DNA from: Rs1 sp000416275
GTDB lineage: Bacteria; Pseudomonadota; Gammaproteobacteria; Pseudomonadales; Balneatricaceae
Length of the DNA stretch: 64,000 nt
Assembly (NCBI GenBank): GCA_965243635.1
Contig: OZ251574.1
Coordinates: 2,294,001-2,358,000, forward strand
Direction: 5' to 3'
The translations under genes were made by a program, and so were the position numbers. Positions 28,076 through 36,653 of the stretch are shown in pieces (positions within the stretch are counted from its first letter, which is position 1; every line of letters begins with the position of its first letter). The notes under the pieces are model-generated. The model was given only the letters and a program-made list of their open reading frames with translations, ran no database searches and had not been told where the DNA came from.

Positions 28076-28636
28076 ATGAAATATGCAATTTATTGTGGCT
28101 CTAGTAAAGGAGCGGATGCTGAGTTTGAGCAGGCGACAATCCAGCTTGCTGAGCAGCTGTGTCAAGGTCGGCACTCTATCGTCTATGGCGGCGCTAGTGT
28201 CGGCTTAATGGGAGTGATTGCAGATACCGTGCTCGCAGGTGGTCAGAGTGTGATTGGGGTCATGCCGACCGCCCTGGTCAATAAAGAATTGCAGCACCAG
28301 CGGCTTACTAAATTATATACTGTTGAAAATATGCACCAGCGCAAGGCCAAGATGGCAGAGTTGGCAGATGCTTATATAGCGATGCCAGGCGGGGTGGGGA
28401 CGCTAGAAGAAATTTTCGAAGTGTGGACGGCGGGCCAGTTGGGCTTTCATCAGAAAGCTTGTGCTTTTTACAATGTGAATGGCTATTATGATGAACTGTT
28501 TGCTTTTATTAAGACCATGGTCGATAAAGGTTTTATGAAAAAAGTGTTTTTAGAGAAAATGATCTGCAGCGATGATCCTGAGCAGTTGCTCAGCGCTATC
28601 GCCGCTTATCAAGCGCCGAAAAGCAAGTGGGATTAG
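28076..28636 (+). CDS. LOG-family nucleotide 5'-monophosphate phosphoribohydrolase
   Basis: 186 aa, family length. The hallmark PGGVGTLEEIFEVWT (PGGxGTxxE) is around residues 100-114, and the Rossmann-type start IYCGSSKG and GGASVGLMG are also typical. LOG proteins release a base from nucleoside 5'-monophosphates; in plants they activate cytokinins, in bacteria they act on AMP and related nucleotides. The start is ATG 28076, the normal N-terminus for the family. The gene is convergent with the sufS-sufE fusion, whose end is 7 bp away. Confidence 0.92.
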   Translation: MKYAIYCGSSKGADAEFEQATIQLAEQLCQGRHSIVYGGASVGLMGVIADTVLAGGQSVIGVMPTALVNKELQHQRLTKLYTVENMHQRKAKMAELADAYIAMPGGVGTLEEIFEVWTAGQLGFHQKACAFYNVNGYYDELFAFIKTMVDKGFMKKVFLEKMICSDDPEQLLSAIAAYQAPKSKWD

Positions 28637-28643
28637 CGCGCTG

Positions 28644-30332
28644 CTAAAGAGCATCTAAGATCGCTTTGACGCCATTGGTGCGAGAGGGGCTGAGGAACTG
28701 GCTTAATTTTACTTGGCTGAGAAACAGGTCGCTGTCTTGCTGGGCTTGATCCCTACAGCTGATTAGCATCACTAAAAGACCGCGCATTATTTTCGCCTCC
28801 GACCACGCTTGATAGCTAGTTTGCTGGTCAAGCACCGTCTTGTGTAACCAAACGGCCGATTCGCACTGCTGTAACTTATGTCGATCAATCAGTAGCTGGG
28901 GGCTGGGGCGTTCCAGTAAGGTTGCCAGCGACATTAAATAGCTAAAGCGTTGCTGCCAGCTGCTGGCGTTCAGTAAATTGCCAATCACAACCTCACTGGT
29001 AGGATACTGCTGTCTATCGCGCTGCGGATTTGCCGGCAACGGCGTGGCTTTATCTGCAATGATGACTGTATCCTCAATAAAATCATTATTGAGCACTGCA
29101 ATGACTTCCTGTAACGCGCTTACAAAGAAATCCACTTCCTGTTCAGTGTTATAAAAACTGATCGATGCGCGCAGTGTGCCATCAATGCCTAGCGCCTGCA
29201 TTAAAGGCATGGCGCAGTGATGACCACTGCGCACTGCTATGCCATTTTGATCGAGTAGGATGGCAATGTCTTGATGGTGCAGGCCGCTCACTGTCAATGA
29301 GACGATGCCGACATTGTTATCTAGACTGGAAATAACCTGAACACCGCTAATCGCAGTGCAACCCGTGTAGAGTCGGTGAAATAAGTGCTGCTCATGCTTT
29401 TCAGCGGCCGCTCGGTCCATGGTCGTCAAATAGTCTATTGCGCTGCCAAATGCAATGGCGTCGGCAATCGGTGGGGTGCCAGCTTCAAACTTAAAAGGCA
29501 GCTGATTAAAACTAGTGCCACTAAAGCTGACTTGCTTAATCATTTCACCTCCACCTTGCCAGGGAGGCATTTTATTAAGTAGCGCCTGTTTACCCCAGAG
29601 TGCTCCTATGCCGGTCGGGCCAAAACATTTATGTGCGGAAAAGCAATAAAAATCGCAATCAAGCTGTTGCACATCGACGCTAAAGTGACCGACAGCTTGG
29701 GCGCCGTCGATCAAAGTGATAGCGCCATACTCTTTGGCTTTAGCGATCATTTGACGAATCGGGTGAATGTGCCCTAGTGCATTAGAGACATGAGCTAATG
29801 CGACAATTTTAGGCCGGTGCAGGGCGAGTAAGCGGCGGTACTCCGCCTGGTCAATCTGCATGTCTTTGGTCAGGGGGATAGCAATTACTCGGCTGTCAGT
29901 GCGCGCTGCAATCAGCTGCCAGGGCACGATGTTGGCGTGGTGCTCACTGGTGCTGACTAAAATTGTTGCCGGTTGTTGGTCGCTGTTATTTAGTAGGTAG
30001 GAGCCCAAGCTATTGGCCACTAAATTTATCGCCTCTGTGGTGCCTTTGCACCAGATTACTTCGTGCACATTGGGTGCATTGATAAAAGCAGCGACGGTTT
30101 TTCTGGCTAGTTCAAATTGACTAGTGGCTGTATTTGACAAGCTGTGTGAGCCGCGGTGAACGTTGGCGTTGGCCACTTTGTAAAATTGACTCAACTTGTC
30201 AATGACCGCCCTAGGCTTTTGAGTAGTAGCAGCATTATCAAAATAAATCAAAGGCTTACCTTGTACTCTTAAAGAGAGTATAGGGAAGTCTCGACGAGTT
30301 TTAGTGCTATTAAACGGCGTAGTGCTCTTCAT
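28644..30332 (-). CDS. SufS-SufE fusion: cysteine desulfurase with C-terminal sulfur acceptor
   Basis: 562 aa, against ~405 for SufS alone. Residues 1-405 form a group II cysteine desulfurase: the PLP lysine is Lys235 in FSAHKCFGPTG and the active-site cysteine is Cys373 in RSGHHCAMPL. After a ~45-residue linker, residues ~452-562 form a SufE domain: SWQQRFSYLMSLATLLERP, the acceptor Cys490 in KLQQCESAVWLH, and FLSPSRTNGVKAILDAL. The fusion would pass persulfide between domains within one chain. No sufBCD genes are adjacent, so it may serve as a CsdA-CsdE-like system. It sits just upstream of, and co-directional with, no other suf gene. Confidence 0.93.
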   Translation of the reverse strand: MKSTTPFNSTKTRRDFPILSLRVQGKPLIYFDNAATTQKPRAVIDKLSQFYKVANANVHRGSHSLSNTATSQFELARKTVAAFINAPNVHEVIWCKGTTEAINLVANSLGSYLLNNSDQQPATILVSTSEHHANIVPWQLIAARTDSRVIAIPLTKDMQIDQAEYRRLLALHRPKIVALAHVSNALGHIHPIRQMIAKAKEYGAITLIDGAQAVGHFSVDVQQLDCDFYCFSAHKCFGPTGIGALWGKQALLNKMPPWQGGGEMIKQVSFSGTSFNQLPFKFEAGTPPIADAIAFGSAIDYLTTMDRAAAEKHEQHLFHRLYTGCTAISGVQVISSLDNNVGIVSLTVSGLHHQDIAILLDQNGIAVRSGHHCAMPLMQALGIDGTLRASISFYNTEQEVDFFVSALQEVIAVLNNDFIEDTVIIADKATPLPANPQRDRQQYPTSEVVIGNLLNASSWQQRFSYLMSLATLLERPSPQLLIDRHKLQQCESAVWLHKTVLDQQTSYQAWSEAKIMRGLLVMLISCRDQAQQDSDLFLSQVKLSQFLSPSRTNGVKAILDAL

Positions 30333-30334
30333 TA

Positions 30335-30754
30335 TTAAGTGTTTTTAGCTCTGTCAGGGTGTCTTTTGTACTGTCCGGCCCAGCGGGCATACATCATCGC
30401 GCTGATAAATAAGATGACGATCACAAAAGAGTTAAAAATACCTAACCACCTAGTTTCTAGTACGGTAGTGGCCGCTAAAACAGCTTCGTTGAAATACATA
30501 ATCAGCAGGAAGCACAGCCAGGCATGGCCCCTTGGATTGCCGGTTTGAATAACCTTTATAAAGGCGGCTAAAGGCAGGAAGTGCAGTAACCATATTACCC
30601 AGGGATGCGCGGTATCGATGGGATAAAGAACCAAATACCAGAGTGTTAGGCTGATTAATAATAAAAAATAGCAAATAACCGCTAAGTATCTGGATGTTTT
30701 AATCTTAGGTTCTAACACGGATAGGGGGGGTAGTATTTTAGCTTGTAAACTCAT
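30335..30754 (-). CDS. DUF2069 membrane protein
   Basis: 139 aa with four predicted membrane helices. FLPLAAFIKVIQTGNPRGHAW and FLLIMYFNEAVLAA match the DUF2069 pattern. Function unknown. It lies downstream of wrbA and arsC on the same strand, an order also found in Pseudomonas-type genomes. The sufS-sufE gene starts 2 bp after its stop, so the four genes may be one transcript. Confidence 0.82.
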   Translation of the reverse strand: MSLQAKILPPLSVLEPKIKTSRYLAVICYFLLLISLTLWYLVLYPIDTAHPWVIWLLHFLPLAAFIKVIQTGNPRGHAWLCFLLIMYFNEAVLAATTVLETRWLGIFNSFVIVILFISAMMYARWAGQYKRHPDRAKNT

Positions 30755-30840
30755 GTAGATATCTGCCTAAACTCGGTTGCAGTTGAAAGTGTATGCTCGG
30801 CTGCCAAAAAATCAGCGGCTGGCCAAAAGATCAGGGCGGG

Positions 30841-31443
30841 TTAATCGGATAATTTTTTTGCCAAGTGCCCAATGCGCTGTCCCTGATATTTGCAGAGTGC
30901 TATCTCATTGGCGTCCAGAGGATTGTCACTGTCCTTGCCTGCCCAGTGAGTGACGCCGTAGGGAGTGCCCCCTGAGGTCGTATGTAAAAGTTCAGTGGCG
31001 CTGTAGGGTAATCCGGAAATTAGCATGCCATGGTGCAATAGTGGCAGCATCATTGACACTAACGTCGTCTCTTGACCGCCATGTAAAGATGAGCTGCTAC
31101 TAAATACCGCGGCAGGTTTGCCGATCAGTGCACCCGACATCCAGTTACTTGAGCTATTATCGATAAAGTACTTTAATGGTGCGGCCATATTGCCAAAATG
31201 TGAAGGGCTGCCTAAAATCAATCCAGCGCAATTGGCCAGCTCTTGTTGGCTGCAGTAAACCGCCCCTTTAGCAGGTACTCTAGCTTCACTGGCTTCACAG
31301 TTGCTCGATATATCTGGCACTGTTCGGACCAGCGCATCAACACCGGACATTTCAACCCCGAGCGCAATATGTCTGGCCATGTCTGCCGTTGCGCCGTGCC
31401 GAGAATAAAAAACGATTAAAACGTAAGGCTTTGTTGATGGCAT
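30841..31443 (-). CDS. wrbA: WrbA-type NAD(P)H:quinone oxidoreductase
   Basis: 200 aa flavodoxin-like protein. IVFYSRHGATADMARHIALG is the FMN phosphate-binding loop, GLILGSPSHFGNMAAPLKYFID and AAVFSSSSSLHGGQETTL are WrbA motifs, and GGTPYGVTHW is the conserved isoalloxazine-side segment. It reduces quinones by two electrons. Start ATG 31443; the arsC-like gene upstream ends 7 bp before it, which points to an operon. Confidence 0.93.
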   Translation of the reverse strand: MPSTKPYVLIVFYSRHGATADMARHIALGVEMSGVDALVRTVPDISSNCEASEARVPAKGAVYCSQQELANCAGLILGSPSHFGNMAAPLKYFIDNSSSNWMSGALIGKPAAVFSSSSSLHGGQETTLVSMMLPLLHHGMLISGLPYSATELLHTTSGGTPYGVTHWAGKDSDNPLDANEIALCKYQGQRIGHLAKKLSD

Positions 31444-31450
31444 AATAATT

Positions 31451-31798
31451 TTATAGTATCTCTAATACTGATTCAGGTGGACGGCCAATACGTGCTTTAC
31501 CAGCCTTGATCACAATCGGTCGCTCGATCAATTTTGGCGCGGCGATCATCGCACTGATAATGTCTTCTTCTGCAGTGTCTGCCGATAGTTTATATTCTTG
31601 GTATTCCGCCTCTTTTACTCTAAGTAATTGATGAGCAGTCATGTCTAGAGCTTTTAAGATAGCTTTAATTTGCTCTCGACTCGGCGGTTGTTTAAGATAT
31701 TCAATAATGCTAGCTTCGATACCACGCTGTTGAAGAATCTCAAGAGTTTGTCTTGATTTTGAACAGCGCGGGTTGTGGTATATTTCGACTTGGCTCAC
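31451..31798 (-). CDS. arsC: ArsC-family arsenate reductase (glutaredoxin type)
   Basis: 115 aa from GTG 31798. A longer open frame extends upstream, but its extra 97 residues resemble no protein and overlap the divergent rbn-like gene. VEIYHNPRCSKSRQTLEIL holds the catalytic Cys12, and IERPIVIKAGKARIGRPPESV carries the conserved C-terminal arginines. It reduces arsenate with glutaredoxin, or acts as a related thiol reductase. First gene of the arsC-wrbA-DUF2069 group. The ACTGATTCAGG near its 3' end is coding. Confidence 0.9.
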   Translation of the reverse strand: MSQVEIYHNPRCSKSRQTLEILQQRGIEASIIEYLKQPPSREQIKAILKALDMTAHQLLRVKEAEYQEYKLSADTAEEDIISAMIAAPKLIERPIVIKAGKARIGRPPESVLEIL

Positions 31799-32006
31799 AA
31801 TTAATACTCTTGTTATTCGGTATTTGAACCCGCTATTGTACCTTGCAACAGCCCGAGGGCAATCTAAAATGCTATTTAAGCTAAGGAACCTCTGAATAAA
31901 TCCTACAGGTAGTAGGCGCGCATATAAGTATTGAGCAAGCCACAGATTTAGCATCGACAGTCTTTGGTTCAGCTGGCTGATAAATAGGTAGGGAATAAGG
32001 GAATAG

Positions 32007-33284
32007 ATGAAACATCTAGATTTAAGCAAAGCGCTGCACTTTATGCGCACTTTAGTGAAGCAGTTTTCAGCCAATGGCGGACTAGTCAACGCATCAGCGT
32101 TAACTTACACTACTTTGTTTGCGGTCGTGCCACTCATGACCGTGACTTACGCAGTATTAGCGATGGTGCCTGCTTTTCAAGGGGTGGGTGAGTCAGTGCA
32201 GAGCTGGGTGTTTTCTAACTTTGTACCGGCGACCGGTGAAGTTGTACAAGATTATTTAACGGACTTTACCTCGCAAGCTCGGCGGCTGACGGCCGTCGGT
32301 GCCTTGTTTTTGTTTGTCACCTCAGTAATGATGATGAAAAACATTGAAGCGGCATTTAATCGAATTTGGCGGGTTAAAAATTCGCGTAAAGGTATCTCGA
32401 GCTTTTTGTTGTACTGGGCGGTGTTAAGTCTGGGGCCGATCTTAATTGGGGTCGGGTTACTGGCCTCATCCTATCTCGCCTCACTGCCTTTTATATCTGA
32501 AGCGACCGCGGTTTTTGGTCGGGGGAATCTGCTTTCACTGCTGCCGCTAGCGCTTTCAATCGCGGCATTTAGCTTGTTGTATTCAGCGGTACCGAATTGT
32601 CGGGTGCCATTTAAAAATGCCTTTATCGGGGCGGTGGTTGTCGCGTTGCTCTTTGAGGTAGCCAAGCGAGCTTTCGCCTTATTCGCGGTCCAATTTCCCT
32701 CGTATGAACTTATCTATGGTGCGTTTGCGGCCGTGCCATTGTTTTTGGCATGGATCTTTATCACCTGGATGATTATCTTATTTGGCGCTGAGTTATCGCG
32801 ATTGCTAACCGTCTATAACAGTGCGGCGGCAGGTGGCTTTCAATCGAATTTTCATACCATCATTGGCATTTTGCAAAAGTTATGGCTGGCACAGCGAGAA
32901 GGCAAGACGCTGTCTGCAGATGCTTTATTAGCAAAAGTGGCGGGTCTCGATCAAAAACGTTGGGATGAATATCAGCAGCTGCTACTTGAAAATGGCATTG
33001 TCTGTCGATCGGAACAAGGGGAGTACTTGCTGGCTAGAGATTTGAATAACATCAGCTTAGAGCAGTTGCGAGAGGTCTTTCCCTGGCCTATTCCCAAACC
33101 TAGCACGCTTGCAGAGCCGTGCGAAACAACAAATCAAGAGGCTAAGCAGCCGTCAGCGCAAGTATCGCAAATAGTCGTCAGTGGCGATTGGGTCAATCGC
33201 CTAGACAACAAGTTGGCTCAGGTAAGGGAAGAGCAAGGCAAGGTATTGGCAGCGTCAGTGCAAAGCTTGTTTATCGATCATTGA
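32007..33284 (+). CDS. YihY/BrkB (Rbn) family inner-membrane protein
   Basis: 425 aa. The N-terminal ~285 residues hold about six membrane helices with the family motifs GGLVNASALTYTTLFAVVPL, IEAAFNRIWRVKNSRKGISSF, and FAAVPLFLAWIFITWMIILFGAEL. The C-terminal ~140 residues are soluble, with a winged-helix-like segment (ALLAKVAGLDQKRWDEYQQL). Once called ribonuclease BN, the family is now regarded as membrane proteins of unknown transport role. It is divergent from arsC, as in Pseudomonas. A half copy of the ~160-bp repeat starts 18 bp after the stop. Confidence 0.93.
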   Translation: MKHLDLSKALHFMRTLVKQFSANGGLVNASALTYTTLFAVVPLMTVTYAVLAMVPAFQGVGESVQSWVFSNFVPATGEVVQDYLTDFTSQARRLTAVGALFLFVTSVMMMKNIEAAFNRIWRVKNSRKGISSFLLYWAVLSLGPILIGVGLLASSYLASLPFISEATAVFGRGNLLSLLPLALSIAAFSLLYSAVPNCRVPFKNAFIGAVVVALLFEVAKRAFALFAVQFPSYELIYGAFAAVPLFLAWIFITWMIILFGAELSRLLTVYNSAAAGGFQSNFHTIIGILQKLWLAQREGKTLSADALLAKVAGLDQKRWDEYQQLLLENGIVCRSEQGEYLLARDLNNISLEQLREVFPWPIPKPSTLAEPCETTNQEAKQPSAQVSQIVVSGDWVNRLDNKLAQVREEQGKVLAASVQSLFIDH

Positions 33285-33302
33285 CGGATATATTAACTAT
33301 TA

Positions 33303-33370
33303 CCTGAATCGGTGATTTCAATACACCACATAGCGCAAGTTCTTAACTTTACAGCGATTAGCAAAATATC
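33303..33370. repeat. Left half of a ~160/210-bp element
   Basis: It starts CCTGAATCGGTGATTTCA, then CACCACATAGCGCAAGTTCT and the ACAGCGATTAG segment. The right half is missing. It lies between two convergent genes. Confidence 0.75.
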
Positions 33371-33385
33371 ACACAGCCATTAAAA

Positions 33386-33405
33386 AAGGCGACAAATGTC
33401 GCCTT
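33386..33405 (-). terminator. Rho-independent terminator of the sugar ABC operon
   Basis: On the minus strand, AAGGCGAC pairs with GTCGCCTT across a 4-nt loop and is followed by a run of T. It lies 18 bp past the stop of the binding-protein gene. Confidence 0.85.
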
Positions 33406-33423
33406 ATGTAAGTTGCTAGAGCA

Positions 33424-34722
33424 TTATTTTTGCATCGGTAGACCCGTGGCATTTTTAATTTGCTTGGCAGCTTTGTCTAGTGCCTCTTGCGCATTGGCGT
33501 ATTTTCCCTCGATGAATGCAGATTGAATTGCGATCACAATATCGGTCGCTTCAGCTCCATAGCGGGTGGTCTTGATAGCTTTGATTTGATCGGTGGTCTC
33601 TAAAATTAATTTCCAGATAGCTTGATCGCCCCAATATGGCTGTCCCGAACTAATATATTTATCTTTAGTTGCGCTTAACAGCGAAGGGACTAAACCGGAA
33701 CTTTTAAGCATCTCGATCTGTGCGCTTTGGTTGGCCATTGCGTATTCGATGAACTTATAAGCTGCTGCTGGATTTTTTGCGGTTATCGGAATAAACAGTG
33801 AAGAGCCACCTAAGTTAGCCGCACGAATCCCGCCTGCTTGGTGAGCCGGCATTTTTACGATACCCCACTGGCCTTTTTGTTCCGGCAATGCACCGCGCAG
33901 CGATCCCTCAAACCATGCGCCGTATATAGAAGTAGCAGCGGTGCTGGTTTTCAGTGCTTTTAGGTGATCATCCCAGCCGCCTGGCATAATGATACCGGAA
34001 TCGGTAATCTGCTTTAATTTATCGAGCGCTTGCACGCATCCAGGTTGATTGATGCGGATGACCGTCTGATCGCCTTCTTGAGCAAAGATTGAACAATCAT
34101 TTTGCTGCGCCATTGGTCCAAACCAGTTTAGGCCCTGGGTATAGTTGGTGACCGCCATTTTTACCTTGCCATCGGTCGCTTTTAGCAGCTGCTTGCCCGC
34201 TGCAATATAGCCATCCCAAGTGGCTAGTTGCGCCGGATCTATGCCCGCATCTTTTAAAATATCGCGGCGATAAAAGGTCACAACTTGACCTGAATCCCAA
34301 GGTACTCCGTAAATGCCGCCCTCAGACTCCAGCTCTACCCATTTGTAAACGGGAAATTTATCGCGAATTTTTTCGACCCCAAATTGTTTTAAATCGACGA
34401 AGCAGTCGGGGAATTGTTGCAGGTAGCGCTCGGCCTCACCGTTTTCGATTGAGACCACATCGGGTAAGTTGATCCCGCCTGCGGCACAACCTGCGGTCAG
34501 CTGGTCATATACTGGGCTGTAGCCTTTATCCAGCGCTGCAACCGTCACGTCGGTTTGCTGGGCATTGTAAGATGTTGCGGCATTCATTAATGCCTCTGCC
34601 GCAACATCCCAGCTCCAGACGGTAATTTTTTCGGCGGCATTGACAGGTGTTGACACACCCAGCGCAATACAGCTTGCTAGGAGGATTGATGCAAAGCGTG
34701 GGACCGTTTTTGTTTTTATCAT
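33424..34722 (-). CDS. Sugar ABC transporter substrate-binding protein (CUT1)
   Basis: 432 aa. Sec signal peptide, residues 1-29 (IALGVSTPVNAAEKITVWSWD). The mature part is an extracellular solute-binding protein family 1 fold with NAAATSYNAQQTDV-like entry, YGVPWDSGQVVTFYRRDIL, and AAYKFIEYAMANQSAQIEML. It captures an oligosaccharide or sugar in the periplasm for the two permeases upstream. With a GH42 beta-galactosidase and galactonate-pathway kinase next door, a galactoside is the likely ligand. It is the last gene of the operon and is separated from the permeases by a 231-bp gap containing a decayed mobile repeat. Confidence 0.92.
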   Translation of the reverse strand: MIKTKTVPRFASILLASCIALGVSTPVNAAEKITVWSWDVAAEALMNAATSYNAQQTDVTVAALDKGYSPVYDQLTAGCAAGGINLPDVVSIENGEAERYLQQFPDCFVDLKQFGVEKIRDKFPVYKWVELESEGGIYGVPWDSGQVVTFYRRDILKDAGIDPAQLATWDGYIAAGKQLLKATDGKVKMAVTNYTQGLNWFGPMAQQNDCSIFAQEGDQTVIRINQPGCVQALDKLKQITDSGIIMPGGWDDHLKALKTSTAATSIYGAWFEGSLRGALPEQKGQWGIVKMPAHQAGGIRAANLGGSSLFIPITAKNPAAAYKFIEYAMANQSAQIEMLKSSGLVPSLLSATKDKYISSGQPYWGDQAIWKLILETTDQIKAIKTTRYGAEATDIVIAIQSAFIEGKYANAQEALDKAAKQIKNATGLPMQK

Positions 34723-34752
34723 ATTACTCTCCGTTTATGGCTTGTGAGTTAG

Positions 34753-34910
34753 ACTTGAATCTGTAACTTTGATGCGGCGTTCAGCGTGATTTTTGATCAG
34801 GCAACAGTTTAAAAAAACAGCCACTGAGCCCAAGGGCACAGCGATGACTTTCAATGGCGTTGTCAGCCAATATCTTACGCTCTGCATCCACTTTCACGCC
34901 GCGGATGCAG
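34753..34910. repeat. Diverged ~160-bp element inside the ABC operon
   Basis: It starts CTTGAATCTGTAACTTTG. The right half reads CCAATATCTTACGCTCTGCA, then TCCACTTTCACGCCGCGGAT. The order matches the family, with many changes. It separates the binding-protein gene from the permease genes and could affect transcript processing. Confidence 0.6.
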
Positions 34911-34953
34911 ATTAGAGACAACGCTCTGCAAGAGATCGCTGTCCGATTAAACT

Positions 34954-35787
34954 TTATTTAGTGGCACCGCTGGTGATGCCGGCAATAATTTGCTTTTGCA
35001 GAATTAAAAATAACAGTAGGAAGGGCACGGTCATTAAGCTGGCGCCGACCATCATTGCCCCCCATTCAATATTAGCCAGGCCTATTAAACGACCGAGTGC
35101 TATAGGAGCGGTTTGATACTGCTCACTGGTCATCACCAACATTGGCCATAAGTAGTCGTTCCAATGCGCGACGAATAAGATAATACCGAGCGATGCGAGT
35201 GCCGGTCGCACTATAGGCAGTGCAATACTGTAGAAAATTTTCCACTCTGAAGCGCCGTCTAAATAGGCGGCTTCTAGTGTTTCTGCCGGTAAATTAAGGA
35301 AGCTTTGGCGCATAAAAAACACCCCGACCGCATTGGCTAAATAGGGGAGAATGACGCCCGCGTAATTGTTTGATAGTCCCATGTGTTTGACCACAATAAT
35401 ATACTCGGGGATGACTATCGCCGCAGAGGGCACCGCGAGGATAAAAATAATCAGCGCGAATAAGGTGTTTCGACCGCGAAAGGCAAACCTTGCAAGAGCA
35501 TAGCCCGCCATGGAGGCCACTAATAATCCGAGTAGAGTACTAACGCCTGCAATAATCACGCTGTTAAAAATCGCCATGGAGAAATCTTGTTTTCCCTGCA
35601 AAATGGCAAAGTTTTTTAAAAAGTCCGTGCCTGGGTTGAAGACTAATTCACCACTGAAAATCACATTGTCAGGATGGGTGGCATAAATCATCATCATCCA
35701 AATGGGGATTAACCACATACAGGAAATAACTAACATCAGGACATTGATAAATAACTTCTTTGCCCGGCTCGTCAGTGAATTATTCAT
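34954..35787 (-). CDS. Sugar ABC transporter permease (MalG type)
   Basis: 277 aa from ATG 35787, chosen because GGAGGAAA lies just upstream; a TTG five codons earlier lacks support. Six membrane helices. The EAA loop is EAAYLDGASEWKIFYSIALPIVRPALA near residues 185-211. CUT1 permease subunit that pairs with the MalF-type protein. Its start overlaps the end of the upstream permease gene, a tight coupling usual for such pairs. Confidence 0.93.
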   Translation of the reverse strand: MNNSLTSRAKKLFINVLMLVISCMWLIPIWMMMIYATHPDNVIFSGELVFNPGTDFLKNFAILQGKQDFSMAIFNSVIIAGVSTLLGLLVASMAGYALARFAFRGRNTLFALIIFILAVPSAAIVIPEYIIVVKHMGLSNNYAGVILPYLANAVGVFFMRQSFLNLPAETLEAAYLDGASEWKIFYSIALPIVRPALASLGIILFVAHWNDYLWPMLVMTSEQYQTAPIALGRLIGLANIEWGAMMVGASLMTVPFLLLFLILQKQIIAGITSGATK

Positions 35788-36643
35788 CGGGCTTTCCTCC
35801 AAATAGCTTAAATTGCAACAGTGACAAGGTTAAGCCTAAAAAGACGATCAGGTAGGCGATTGCCGAGCCATAACCGAAATTAAAACTCTTAAAGCCTTGG
35901 CTGTACATATACATAGCAACGGTGGTGGTACTGCCGCCAGGGCCGCCTTCGGTGAGTAGTGTCGGTTCGGTGAAGAGCTGTAAAGTACCGAAAGTAGAGA
36001 GCACTAAACAGAGTAGTATCGCGGGTTTTAGCAGCGGTAAAGTGATTTTTGTAAACTGCTGCCAGGGGGAGGTGCCCTCCAATTCGCTGGCCTCATAGAG
36101 GTCTTTAGGGATGTTTTGCAGGCCGGCTAAAATGATAATTGCATTGTAGCCAGTCCAGCGCCAAGTCAGGCCTATGGCAATCAATGCGGTGGCGCCTGAA
36201 GAAGAGTTGGTCCAGGCGATCGCGTCAATATTAATCAGCGCTAACATATTATTAACAAAGCCAAAATTGTCATTAAATAGCAATCTAAAAATAACCGCGT
36301 AGGCGGCTTCGGCAACCACAATCGGGGCAAAAATCGCAAAGCGATGCAGGCCTTTAAAATTTAAATCTTTGCTGTTTAACAGTACCGCAGCAAATACCGC
36401 CAGCATCAGCATTGCGGGAACTTGTAGGGCGATGATTAAAAATGTATTTTTTAGTGCCTGCCATAAAAGCTCGTCTTCTAGTAACCGTCCCCAGTTGAGA
36501 AAAAAATCAAACTGCCAAGTTCTGGAGCGGGTATTCATAAAGGACATAGCGAATGAAAATAAAATCGGCACTAGCCAAAACACCGAAAAAATAATGATGT
36601 AAGGTGATAAAAAGGCATAAGGTGTATAGCGATTACGCAACAT
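35780..36643 (-). CDS. Sugar ABC transporter permease (MalF type)
   Basis: 287 aa, six membrane helices. The EAA loop is LYEASELEGTSPWQQFTKITLPLLKPAI around residues 183-210. The short form, without a large periplasmic loop, is usual for CUT1 systems other than maltose. It starts 10 bp after the ATPase gene ends and overlaps the next permease gene by 8 bp. Confidence 0.93.
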   Translation of the reverse strand: MLRNRYTPYAFLSPYIIIFSVFWLVPILFSFAMSFMNTRSRTWQFDFFLNWGRLLEDELLWQALKNTFLIIALQVPAMLMLAVFAAVLLNSKDLNFKGLHRFAIFAPIVVAEAAYAVIFRLLFNDNFGFVNNMLALINIDAIAWTNSSSGATALIAIGLTWRWTGYNAIIILAGLQNIPKDLYEASELEGTSPWQQFTKITLPLLKPAILLCLVLSTFGTLQLFTEPTLLTEGGPGGSTTTVAMYMYSQGFKSFNFGYGSAIAYLIVFLGLTLSLLQFKLFGGKPDE

Positions 36644-36653
36644 AATATTCCCC

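Noticed and set aside
31470..31482. CTGATTCAGG inside the arsC gene as a repeat end
   Set aside because: Coding sequence, with no other part of the repeat beside it.
31885..31901. GGAACCTCTGAATAA as a copy of the 52-bp element
   Set aside because: Resembles one end only, with no partner arm nearby.
31451..32089. 212-aa version of the arsC-like gene
   Set aside because: The extra 97 N-terminal residues are unlike the family and overlap the divergent YihY gene. GTG 31798 gives the standard 115 aa.
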